Positions 25,081 to 32,899 of a stretch of DNA of 64,000 nt are shown here, one piece after another. The notes beneath the pieces are model-generated. The model ran no database searches. It had not been told where the DNA came from and worked only from the letters and a program-made list of their open reading frames with translations. Numbering within the stretch: the stretch's first letter is position 1; every line of letters starts with the position of its first letter. The stretch covers positions 84,434-148,433 of the forward strand of contig JABIWH010000021.1 in assembly GCA_018701215.1 (NCBI GenBank), in the 5' to 3' direction. This DNA is from Rhodospirillaceae bacterium (GTDB taxonomy: Bacteria; Pseudomonadota; Alphaproteobacteria; GCA-2731375). The translations under genes and the position numbers were made by a program.

Positions 25081-26892
25081 ATGTATGAGCCGAAAGACCC
25101 ATCAACGACTGCGCCAACCGGCAGCAACGCCGTTCAGCAGCCGTCACCTAATGACCAAGAACAGCGCAATATCGCGGAATTGCGGCGAAAAATAGCGGAA
25201 TTGGAAGCTGAATTGGCCGGCGCATCTGAGCATGCGGCGGCTAACGATGGGCGAGGGTATCTACAGGATTTTGCCACCGCCATGGGTGGCTGGTTCTGGG
25301 AAACCGACGCCGAGCTTCGCTTTACGTATTTTTCGCCCAGCGTTCAGGACATCACCGGCGTGCCGCCGGAATGGCACTATGGCAAGACCCGCGAAGACTT
25401 CGGCATTCCCGATTCCGTCGCGCCCGAGGTTTGGGCTGAGCATTTGGCATGTTTACGCCGGCGCGAGCCATTCACGGATTTTGTTTTTCAACGCCGCGCC
25501 ACCGATGGCATCAAATGGATGCGCACGTCGGGCCTGCCGGTTTTTGACGCGCAGGGAGAGTTTCATGGCTATCGCGGTTCGGCCTCGGTCATCACGGCGG
25601 AGATGGAAGCCAAATTACGCAATGACCGCCTGATTAGCGCCATTGAGAACCTGGACGAAATGTTCGTTCTGTGGGGGCCGGACGACCGTCTCGTGGTCTG
25701 TAACCAGCGCTTTCGGGATATCAACGCCAAGGTTATCGAAAGCGTTCAACCCGGCGTATTGTTCGAGGACCATATTCGTACGGCCATGGCATCGGGCGCA
25801 TATCCCAGCGCCGCCGGCCATGAGGAAGTCTGGATCCAGACCCGCCTGGCACAGCACCGCAATTCTGGCACGCCTTTCGAAATGCAGCGCCAGGACGGGC
25901 GTTGGATTCTATTGCGAGAGCAGCGCCTGCCCGATGGCTCCACCACGACAATCTCCACGGACATCACGTCGAGAAAACGCGCCGAGCAAGCCCTGGCGGC
26001 AAAACACGACGTCCTGGAAACCGCCCTGACCACAATTCCCGATGGTGTGCAGGTGCTTGACCAGGACTTGGAATTGGTGGCCTGGAACGACCGTCTGTTC
26101 GAGGTTTTGGAGTTGGATCGCGATGCCATATTAGACAGGGATAGTCCTGGCCAAGCATTGCGCCGTGCCTTGGCGGAGCAGGGCAGCGATGACACTCAGA
26201 CCGCCATCGAGGCCCAGGAAACCATGGCGCGCGCGCCGGGGCCGGTCCAGTATGAACAACAGCTGGCCAGTGGAAAATGGATGGAATGCCGTGGCCGTCC
26301 CATCGCCTCGGGCGGTTATGTGGCAGTCTACCGCGACATCGATGAAAGCAAGCGGCTGTACGAGCGCCTGGAGCATCTCGCTACCACGGACGCCTTGACC
26401 GAAATCGCCAACCGGCGAAGTTTTCTGGACCGGGCCGAGGCGGAATTCGACCGCGCCAAACGGTACAACAGGAATATCTCGTTCCTGATGATCGACGTGG
26501 ATCACTTCAAAGCGGTCAACGACCGCCATGGCCATGCGATTGGTGACGATGTCCTGCGCCGGGCGGCGGCCGCGTGCGGCGATGCCCTGCGGGATTCGGA
26601 TATCCTGGGCCGGGTCGGCGGCGAGGAATTTGCTGCCCTGTTACCCGAAGCCAACGCCGAAACCGCCCACCTGGTCGCCGAACGCCTGCGCCTTGCCGTG
26701 GCCGGCCTGTCCGTCGAAACAACCGCCGGCGCTTTGCCCATAACCGTCAGCATCGGCGTCAGCACCGCGGCGGGCGCCCGTGGCAACGTCGAAGAGATCA
26801 TGGCCGAAGCCGATGCAGCCCTCTATCAAGCCAAGGAAAATGGCCGCAACAGGGTCGTCCATTTCAGCGGATCGGACATGGGCGTACGCTAG
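25081..26892 (+). CDS. PAS-domain sensor diguanylate cyclase (cytosolic)
   Basis: 603 residues with no transmembrane segment. The order is a short Glu/Arg coiled coil (about 20 to 50), PAS 1 (about 65 to 180, starting GWFWETDAELRFTYFS), PAS 2 (about 185 to 300, LDEMFVLWGPDDRLVVCN), PAS 3 (about 310 to 430, GVQVLDQDLELVAWNDRLFEV), and a GGDEF domain. The active loop is GGEEF (513-517), and an inhibitory-site RxxD (R504 to D507) lies exactly five residues before it, so c-di-GMP product inhibition is expected. DVDHFKAVND holds the metal-binding Asp. The start is uncertain: the frame is open from 25006, and the ribosome site before ATG 25081 is weak. PAS 2 and 3 are of the PAS-7 type common in alphaproteobacteria. 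Confidence 0.87.
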   Translation: MYEPKDPSTTAPTGSNAVQQPSPNDQEQRNIAELRRKIAELEAELAGASEHAAANDGRGYLQDFATAMGGWFWETDAELRFTYFSPSVQDITGVPPEWHYGKTREDFGIPDSVAPEVWAEHLACLRRREPFTDFVFQRRATDGIKWMRTSGLPVFDAQGEFHGYRGSASVITAEMEAKLRNDRLISAIENLDEMFVLWGPDDRLVVCNQRFRDINAKVIESVQPGVLFEDHIRTAMASGAYPSAAGHEEVWIQTRLAQHRNSGTPFEMQRQDGRWILLREQRLPDGSTTTISTDITSRKRAEQALAAKHDVLETALTTIPDGVQVLDQDLELVAWNDRLFEVLELDRDAILDRDSPGQALRRALAEQGSDDTQTAIEAQETMARAPGPVQYEQQLASGKWMECRGRPIASGGYVAVYRDIDESKRLYERLEHLATTDALTEIANRRSFLDRAEAEFDRAKRYNRNISFLMIDVDHFKAVNDRHGHAIGDDVLRRAAAACGDALRDSDILGRVGGEEFAALLPEANAETAHLVAERLRLAVAGLSVETTAGALPITVSIGVSTAAGARGNVEEIMAEADAALYQAKENGRNRVVHFSGSDMGVR

Positions 26893-26897
26893 AATAT

Positions 26898-28070
26898 TCA
26901 AGCCGTATCCTTGAACAGCTCCCGGCCGATTAGCATGCGGCGGATTTCGGAAGTACCGGCGCCGATCTCGTACAACTTGGCATCGCGCAGCAAGCGGCCC
27001 GTGGGATACTCGTTGATATAGCCGTTGCCGCCCAGGGTCTGCACCGCCTCCAATGCCATCCAGGTTGCTTTCTCGGCCGCGTATAGAATGGCGCCGGCCG
27101 CGTCCGCCCGCGTGGTGTCGCCCCGGTCGCAGGCCTTGGCCACCGTGTAAACGTAAGACTTGGCCGCATTCATGGTGGTGTACATATCGGCGATCTTGCC
27201 CTGCATCAGCTGGAATTCGCCAATCGGCTGGCCGAATTGTTCGCGTTCATGGATATAAGGCATGACCACATCCATGCAGGCCTGCATGATGCCAAGCGGC
27301 CCGGCGGAAAGCACCAGCCGTTCGTAATCCAGGCCACTCATCAAAATCCGCACGCCCTCGCCCAGCGCACCTAGAATATTTTCTTCCGGCACGGCGCAGT
27401 CCTCGAACACCAGTTCGCAAGTGTCCGAGCCTCGCATGCCGAGCTTGTCCAGCTTTTGCGCCGTCGAGAAGCCGGGAAGGCCTTTTTCGATCAAAAAGGC
27501 GGTAATGCCCCGCGGCCCGGCCTCCGCGTCGGTTTTGGCATAGACCACCAAAGTGTCAGCCTCGGGACCATTGGTGATCCACATTTTGGAGCCGTTCAGA
27601 ATGTATTGATCGCCGCGCTTGTCCGCCCGCAGGCGCATGGAGACCACGTCGGAGCCCGCACCCGGCTCGCTCATGGCCAGGGCACCCACATGTTCACCGC
27701 TGATCAGTTTCGGCAAATAGCGGCTTTTTTGCGCTGCGCTGCCCTGGCGGCGGATCTGGTTGACGCACAGGTTGGAGTGCGCGCCATAACTGAGCCCGAC
27801 CGAGGCCGAGGCGCGGCTGATCTCCTCCATGGCGACGCAATGTTCCAGATAGCCCAGGCCGGCGCCGCCATATTCCTCCTCCACCGTCACGCCCAGAACC
27901 CCAAGATCGCCCAACTGGGGCCAAAGGTCCCGGGGGAATTGGTTGGAGGCATCGATTTCACCCGCGCGCGGGGCGATCTTGTCGGCGGCGAAACCGGCCA
28001 CGCTGTCACGGATCATATCGGCGGTTTCACCCAGGCCGAAGTCAAAGGCTGGCAAAGCGTTGGGGATCAT
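26898..28070 (-). CDS. ivd: Isovaleryl-CoA dehydrogenase
   Basis: A 390-residue acyl-CoA dehydrogenase for leucine breakdown (isovaleryl-CoA to 3-methylcrotonyl-CoA). The diagnostic feature is the displaced catalytic Glu in MSGLDYERLVLSAGP (E250), as in isovaleryl-CoA dehydrogenases. ALAMSEPGAGSDVVSM and MWITNGPEADTLVVYAKTD bind FAD and substrate. The C-terminus GYINEYPTGRLLRDAKLYEIGAG is near-consensus. ATG 28070 has GGAGGA upstream; the longer frame does not fit the family. No methylcrotonyl-CoA carboxylase lies beside it, though a related propionyl-CoA carboxylase is at 36247-39793. It converges with the diguanylate cyclase gene, 5 bases apart. Confidence 0.88.
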   Translation of the reverse strand: MIPNALPAFDFGLGETADMIRDSVAGFAADKIAPRAGEIDASNQFPRDLWPQLGDLGVLGVTVEEEYGGAGLGYLEHCVAMEEISRASASVGLSYGAHSNLCVNQIRRQGSAAQKSRYLPKLISGEHVGALAMSEPGAGSDVVSMRLRADKRGDQYILNGSKMWITNGPEADTLVVYAKTDAEAGPRGITAFLIEKGLPGFSTAQKLDKLGMRGSDTCELVFEDCAVPEENILGALGEGVRILMSGLDYERLVLSAGPLGIMQACMDVVMPYIHEREQFGQPIGEFQLMQGKIADMYTTMNAAKSYVYTVAKACDRGDTTRADAAGAILYAAEKATWMALEAVQTLGGNGYINEYPTGRLLRDAKLYEIGAGTSEIRRMLIGRELFKDTA

Positions 28071-28146
28071 GGCGGCGTCCTCCGAATAGGCTAATGGTCG
28101 TGCTGAATAGCGGGGGGTCCTTGATATCGCCTGATCGATCGGAAAT

Positions 28147-29469
28147 CTACAGCTTGATCCCGGTCCAGCCACGGCGCCGCCACAGAACCACGAATATTAC
28201 CGCCTGCAGGATGCGATAGGCCGACTGCGTCGCCCACACCGCGAACAGACCAAGGCCGAAATAAGGCCCGGCCAGCCAAGCCAGCGGCAGGCCCAACAGC
28301 CATTGCGTGCCCACCGCCACCGCCATGACCTGGCGCACCGCGCCGGCGCCAAGCAGTGCATGCAGCAGCACCAGCCCCACGCCATCAATGGCTATGGCAA
28401 CCCCCATCAGGCGCATGGAATTCCGCGCCATATCGATTACCGCCTGGTCCCGAGTGAAGCCCATGACGATCTGATCGGGTATGAGCAGCGCCGGCAACCC
28501 CAGCAGACCCAAGATCAAAGCGGTCACCTTGACCACATCCCAGGCCCAGCGCGAGGCCTCGTCCGGATCATCGCGGCCCAGGGCCTCGCCCACCAGGGTC
28601 AGTGCCGCCAGCCCAAGGCCAACGGCGGGCAGGATCGCCACGAGCACCAGATTTATCAGAATGTTGGTGGCCGCAACCTCCGCCGTACCCATCAGGCCGA
28701 CAATCCAGAAAATTGCCGTGAAGCCGGCGGCGAAGAGAAATTCCTGGATCGCCGCCGGCACCGACAACCGAAGCATGGTCGCCATGGTTTCGCGGCGCGG
28801 AATTCGGCTGAGAAAGCCATTTTTCCGCGCCTCTTTCCAGCCTAGGGCGAAATAGACCAGCGTACCAAGATACAGTGAAATGGTGGTGCCCAGGCCCGAA
28901 CCCTCGGTTCCCATTTCCGGAAAGCCAAACTTGCCGAATATGAGAACATAGCTAATTGCGATGTTCGCTACATGGATGACAAGAAGGGTATGCAGATAAC
29001 GCCGGCTCTGCGAGACGCCGGTCCAGTAACCACGAAATGCGAAATTCATGCCAACCGCGACCACGCCCAGCAGGCGCGCATCAAAATAGGGCAAGCCCGC
29101 GTCCACCACACCCTGATCGGCGTTGATCAAGGGAAATAGCGTCGAGGAGTAAGCCAGCAAGACGATGCTCATGGGCAGGCCGATCACCAGGGCCAGAAGC
29201 AAGCCGCCGTTCAAAGGTACCGCGGCTTCGTCGCCCCGGCCCTCGCCAACGCGCCTGGCCGCCATGGTCTGCACACCGGACGACAGGCCCATGACCAGGG
29301 CCGTCGCCATAAAGGTGGCGAAGCTGGCGGTGCCAACGCCTGCCAGGGCTTCCTTGCCCAGAACACCGACCATGGCGGTATCCACCAGGTTCAAGACAAC
29401 CTGAGAAACCATGCCGCCCACGATGGGCAGGGCCAGATGGCCGATCCGGTTTAGGCGCTGGCGTTGCAT
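28147..29469 (-). CDS. MATE family efflux transporter
   Basis: A 440-residue exporter with about 12 hydrophobic segments. The N-terminal LALPIVGGMVSQVVLNLVDTAMVGVLGKEALAGVG is the classic MATE start. The pseudo-symmetric second half begins LRLSVPAAIQEFLFAAGFTA near residue 235. Such proteins expel drugs or metabolites using a Na+ or H+ gradient across the inner membrane. It lies between isovaleryl-CoA dehydrogenase (76 bases downstream) and an SDR (23 bases upstream) on the same strand. What it exports cannot be inferred. Confidence 0.88.
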   Translation of the reverse strand: MQRQRLNRIGHLALPIVGGMVSQVVLNLVDTAMVGVLGKEALAGVGTASFATFMATALVMGLSSGVQTMAARRVGEGRGDEAAVPLNGGLLLALVIGLPMSIVLLAYSSTLFPLINADQGVVDAGLPYFDARLLGVVAVGMNFAFRGYWTGVSQSRRYLHTLLVIHVANIAISYVLIFGKFGFPEMGTEGSGLGTTISLYLGTLVYFALGWKEARKNGFLSRIPRRETMATMLRLSVPAAIQEFLFAAGFTAIFWIVGLMGTAEVAATNILINLVLVAILPAVGLGLAALTLVGEALGRDDPDEASRWAWDVVKVTALILGLLGLPALLIPDQIVMGFTRDQAVIDMARNSMRLMGVAIAIDGVGLVLLHALLGAGAVRQVMAVAVGTQWLLGLPLAWLAGPYFGLGLFAVWATQSAYRILQAVIFVVLWRRRGWTGIKL

Positions 29470-29492
29470 GGTTCGTTCCGCCGGCCTAAATT

Positions 29493-30278
29493 CTAATGCG
29501 CGACGTAGCCGCCATCGACGGTCATGGCCGTGCCGTTAACAAACGATGCCGCATCCGTACAGAGCCAGACAGCGGCGGCGGCTATTTCTTCGGGAGTACC
29601 AAGGCGCCCAATGGGATGCTCGGCGACAACGGCCGCCTTGCGCTCCGGATGGCGTTCGAAAACCCCGGCAACCATTGGCGTTTCGATAAATCCCGGACAG
29701 ACCGCATTGACCCGAATACCGTCCTTGGCATAGCCGAGTGCCGCGGTTTTCGTCAATCCGATCACGCCATGCTTGGAGGCGGAATAAGCCACCGGGTTGG
29801 TGGCGCTGCTGACCAGACCCATGACGGATGCGGTGTTGACGATGGCGCCGCCACCGCCGCCGCCATCGCCGTCGGCCTGCGCCAGCATCTGTCGTATCTG
29901 ATATTTCATGCAGAGCCAGACGCCCTTGAGGTTGATACCGATCACCCGGTCCCACAGTTCCTCGGAATAATCAATCAAGGGGACGAGATCACCGGCGATC
30001 CCGGCATTGTTGAAGGCGAAGTCCAGCTTGCCATAGGCCGCGACAGTCCGCGCAACCAGGGCCTCCACCTCGTCAGCCTGGGCGACATCCGTCGCCACAC
30101 AAATCGCCTCGCCGCCATACTGATCGATCAGCGCCTTGGTTGCGGCACTGCCCGCCTCGTCCATATCGGCGATAACAACCTGCCCGCCCTCGCTGGCGAA
30201 TTTCAAGGCCGCCGCCCGCCCGATGCCCGAACCGCCGCCCGTCACAATACCCGCACGGCCGCTAAGTTGATCGCCCAT
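29493..30278 (-). CDS. SDR family oxidoreductase, NAD-type
   Basis: A 261-residue classical SDR. The cofactor motif TGGGSGIGR is near residue 12 to 20, and Asp after strand 2 (VIADMDEAG) suggests NAD(H). FAFNNAGIAG is near 87. The catalytic Ser is in NTASVMG and Tyr/Lys in YSASKHGVIGLTKT. A run of Gly (DGDGGGGGGAIV) sits in the loop before strand 5 and is unusually long. ATG 30278 has AGAGGA about 9 bases upstream; a GTG 6 bases earlier is the alternative. It is the second gene of a minus operon behind the aminotransferase. Confidence 0.86.
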   Translation of the reverse strand: MGDQLSGRAGIVTGGGSGIGRAAALKFASEGGQVVIADMDEAGSAATKALIDQYGGEAICVATDVAQADEVEALVARTVAAYGKLDFAFNNAGIAGDLVPLIDYSEELWDRVIGINLKGVWLCMKYQIRQMLAQADGDGGGGGGAIVNTASVMGLVSSATNPVAYSASKHGVIGLTKTAALGYAKDGIRVNAVCPGFIETPMVAGVFERHPERKAAVVAEHPIGRLGTPEEIAAAAVWLCTDAASFVNGTAMTVDGGYVAH

Positions 30279-30312
30279 GATCACCGTCCTCTTTATTTAC
30301 GATCCGGATGAA

Positions 30313-31686
30313 TCACAGCCGGGGCAGACTTTCCTCCGCCGCCAACATGGCGACCGCCGCTTCGAATGCCGCCACTGTCTGATCCATATCGTCCGCACCA
30401 TGGGTGGCCGAGATAACACCGGCACCGGCACCATTGATATCGACACCGCCAATCAGCAGGGCCAGGCGCAGTTTGTTCATCAGGCCGGGCGGCTTGGCTT
30501 TCAAATCCTGATAGGGCACCGACAGTGGATCAAAATTATTGGGATCAATGGCCAGACCAGTGGCATTCATGAAGACGAAGAAATTCGCCTGCTGGCCATA
30601 TGCGGCCCAGGCCACGCCGGCACGTTTGAAGCTTTCATTCAGTTTTACCCGCAACTCCTGACCGAAAGCATCGGCTTTCGCGCAGGCATCGCTGTTGGCG
30701 ATGATCTCCAGGGTCTTGGTGCCCGCCGCCGCCGAGAGGGGATTGCCATTGAAGGTGCCGGGATGGTGGATCTTTTCGAAATCCTTGTCCGCCGCCGCCT
30801 TGAAATCGAGATGCGCCAGGATATCGGCCCGGCCAACCACGGCGCCGCCGGGCAGGCCGCCGGCCAGGATCTTGGCCAGGGTCGTCAAATCAGGCTTCAC
30901 GTCCAACAAGCCCTGGGCCCCGCCCGGGTGCACGCGAAAACCGGTCACCACCTCGTCCATGATCAACAACACGCCGTGCTGTTCCGTCAATTCGCGCAAC
31001 TGCGCGACAAAGCCGGGCGCCAGTGGGATCATTCCGCCACTACCGCCCGTGGGCTCCAGGATCAGGGCGGCGATGTCGCTATCCGCCTCCAGAGCCTGGG
31101 CGACGCCATCAATATTATCGGGGTCGAGGAGGACCACCTGAGCCGCCACCTCCGGCAACACGCCCGGCGTGGCTGTGCCGTCGAAATGACCGGCCACGCC
31201 AAAGGCCATATGGTCATGCCAGCCATGAAAATGCGTACGAAACCGCGCCAGCTTGTTCTTGCCCGTGAAGGCACGGGCCAGACGCATGGCCATCAAGGTT
31301 GCCTCGGTGCCGGACGAGGTGAAGCGGATACGCTCGGCTGACGGCACCAATTTTTTTACCGCCTCGGCCCAGGCCACCTCGAAACGGTGGGATGAGCCGA
31401 AATGGGTGCCCGCCGCCAGGGCCTCCTGAACGCAAACCTCGACCTCGGCATTGCGATGGCCCAGCATCAGGGCCCCATGGCCGCCGAAATAATCCACATA
31501 GTCATTGCCATCCGCATCCCACTTGCGCGGGCCCTTGGCTGTCTCCACATAGATGCCGTAGGGCGTGGTATGGCGGGAATCATGAGTGATGGCGGAAGGA
31601 AATTGTTCCAAGGCGCGGGCCGCCAGGGCTTGGCTGGACGGCGTCCGGTCCACATAACGATTGACGATTGGGGAATTGCTTAACAT
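30313..31686 (-). CDS. Class III PLP-dependent aminotransferase (glutamate-1-semialdehyde aminomutase-like)
   Basis: A 457-residue fold-type I enzyme. FTSSGTEATLMAMRLARAFTG near residue 125 binds the PLP phosphate. LILEPTGGSGGMIPL and MDEVVTGFR supply the cofactor-ring Asp, and the Schiff-base Lys is in TLAKILAGGLPGGAV near 285. It resembles GSA aminomutase, but the N-terminus and the loss of full HemL identity point to an amino-acid or amine transaminase of that group. The start is uncertain: ATG 31686 directly abuts a GGAGAG, and a GTG lies 12 bases upstream. It is first in an operon with the SDR, MATE and ivd genes, and divergent from the FNR-box locus. Confidence 0.84.
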   Translation of the reverse strand: MLSNSPIVNRYVDRTPSSQALAARALEQFPSAITHDSRHTTPYGIYVETAKGPRKWDADGNDYVDYFGGHGALMLGHRNAEVEVCVQEALAAGTHFGSSHRFEVAWAEAVKKLVPSAERIRFTSSGTEATLMAMRLARAFTGKNKLARFRTHFHGWHDHMAFGVAGHFDGTATPGVLPEVAAQVVLLDPDNIDGVAQALEADSDIAALILEPTGGSGGMIPLAPGFVAQLRELTEQHGVLLIMDEVVTGFRVHPGGAQGLLDVKPDLTTLAKILAGGLPGGAVVGRADILAHLDFKAAADKDFEKIHHPGTFNGNPLSAAAGTKTLEIIANSDACAKADAFGQELRVKLNESFKRAGVAWAAYGQQANFFVFMNATGLAIDPNNFDPLSVPYQDLKAKPPGLMNKLRLALLIGGVDINGAGAGVISATHGADDMDQTVAAFEAAVAMLAAEESLPRL

Positions 31687-31740
31687 CTCTCCACACACCT
31701 GTTGTTCGATCCAGAGTTGCTGTTATAGCAAAGCTAGGTC

Positions 31741-31754
31741 TTGATGGATATCAA
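31741..31754. promoter_or_regulatory. Perfect FNR/FixK-type operator (TTGAT-N4-ATCAA)
   Basis: TTGATGGATATCAA matches the consensus of FNR/ANR/FixK regulators in all ten defined bases, and the symmetry extends to 8-base arms (31738-31757). Its centre lies about 41 bases before the ATG at 31788. A TAGACT -10-like hexamer at 31776-31781 lies 21 bases after the box, which is the class II activation arrangement. Toward the aminotransferase a TATAAC lies only 13 bases away, a poor fit for activation. The regulator itself is not in the window. Confidence 0.65.
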
Positions 31755-31787
31755 GACTGAAGCGCCATCCCGTGCTAGACTGCCAAC

Positions 31788-31970
31788 ATGGAAATTGTCT
31801 TATTCACCATCGCCGCGATCGTGCTCTACATCGCCGCCGACCGCGGCCTGAATTATGTCGAGATGCGCCGGGGCGCACGGTTTGAACACCGCAGCTTCAT
31901 TTTCTTCACCATCCTGGTGACTTTGGCCGTGCTAAGCTTTGGCTTGATCCAAAAAGTTGCCGGCGTCTGA
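31788..31970 (+). CDS. Small two-helix membrane protein
   Basis: 60 residues with two hydrophobic stretches: EIVLFTIAAIVLYIAADRGL near the N-terminus, and FIFFTILVTLAVLSFGLIQKV near the C-terminus, joined by a basic loop (MRRGARFEHR). Positive charges in the loop suggest both ends face the periplasm. No Shine-Dalgarno sequence precedes the ATG. Together with the FNR box and -10 placement, this suggests that transcription starts at or next to the A of the ATG (leaderless mRNA). Function unknown; control by oxygen is inferred. Confidence 0.7.
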   Translation: MEIVLFTIAAIVLYIAADRGLNYVEMRRGARFEHRSFIFFTILVTLAVLSFGLIQKVAGV

Positions 31971-32061
31971 TCTTCAAGTACGCCAAAAGAATTATATCCA
32001 TTCAAAGGTTGAAGCCGCCGACAAGCGCGGTTTATCTGAAATAGAAACACGCTATTCATTT

Positions 32062-32075
32062 TAGCAATATTGCTA
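32062..32075. promoter_or_regulatory. 14-base perfect palindrome upstream of the ODP-like gene
   Basis: TAGCAATATTGCTA is fully self-complementary and lies 40 bases before ATG 32116. A TATAC-like -10 overlaps its right side. It is a good candidate operator for a dimeric regulator of the 32116-33922 operon. The regulator is unknown. Confidence 0.45.
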
Positions 32076-32115
32076 CTATACATCATTGTTCGAGACCGTA
32101 AGGGCAATTAGTTGA

Positions 32116-32895
32116 ATGGCAACCGATGACACTGAAGAAAACAGCAGCGGCGCTTCCGCGATCAACTATGACGAATCATTGGCGGTTACCCGTGAAATCT
32201 ATTGGGTTGGCTTTATGGAGGCCGGCGGCCGGTTGCGTTGCAATCCATATCTTTTGATTGATGGCAGGGGAGACGACGTCATTCTGTTCGATCCGGGTTC
32301 GATTCCGGATTTCCCAAAAATCATGCGCAAGGTCATTGATCTGATTCCACCGCAAAGTATTACCGGCATCGTGGTCTCGCACCAAGACCCCGATGTCTGC
32401 GGCAATCTGGCGGTGATTGAGGATATCGTCGAAAACCCCGATCTGAAAATCTACGCCCATCTCAACACAATTCGCCTGATTGCCCACCTAGGGCTAGCGG
32501 GATCGCTGTTGGATGTCGCCGAGATCGATTATCGGCTGACACTGTCGAGCGGCAGGGTTCTTGAGTTTATTCCAATGCTTTATCTGCATTCCCCCGGCGC
32601 CATCGCAACCTATGACAGCCAATCCAAATCGCTGTTCAGCGGCGACGTCTTCGGCGCCATCGGCAGTGACAACGACCTCTTTTCCAAGACCAATTTCCCG
32701 CAAAACATGGACAGTTTCCATCAGGCCTATATGCCGTCCAACAAAGTTCTGCGGCCCGCCATGGAAAAACTTTCAGGCATGCAGATCGATCGTATCTTGC
32801 CCCAGCACGGCGCCGTGCTGGAGGGCGACGATGTCGCCGTAGCGATTGAGCATTTGCGGACCCTGCCTTGCGGCGTCGATCTAGCGGAAGGCTAG
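32116..32895 (+). CDS. ODP-like diiron metallo-beta-lactamase-fold protein
   Basis: A 259-residue MBL-fold protein of the flavodiiron/ODP branch. The ligand set is H89, D91, D93 (SHQDPDVCGN), H158 (LYLHSPGA), D177 (LFSGDVFG) and H231 (LPQHGAVLEG). This is the H-x-E/D-x-D ... H ... D ... H order of diiron flavodiiron cores, with Asp for the usual Glu and Val after D93 where His is common. No flavodoxin or rubredoxin domain is attached, so it is unlikely to be a complete NO/O2 reductase. Stand-alone ODPs act as O2 or redox sensors that pass a signal to a partner. The partner here would be the histidine kinase starting 4 bases after its stop. Confidence 0.78.
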   Translation: MATDDTEENSSGASAINYDESLAVTREIYWVGFMEAGGRLRCNPYLLIDGRGDDVILFDPGSIPDFPKIMRKVIDLIPPQSITGIVVSHQDPDVCGNLAVIEDIVENPDLKIYAHLNTIRLIAHLGLAGSLLDVAEIDYRLTLSSGRVLEFIPMLYLHSPGAIATYDSQSKSLFSGDVFGAIGSDNDLFSKTNFPQNMDSFHQAYMPSNKVLRPAMEKLSGMQIDRILPQHGAVLEGDDVAVAIEHLRTLPCGVDLAEG

Positions 32896-32899
32896 AGCC

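Noticed and set aside
31699..31754. FNR-type activation of the aminotransferase gene on the minus strand
   Set aside because: The best -10 (TATAAC) is only 13 bases from the box, where about 22 are expected for class II activation. Repression in this direction remains possible.
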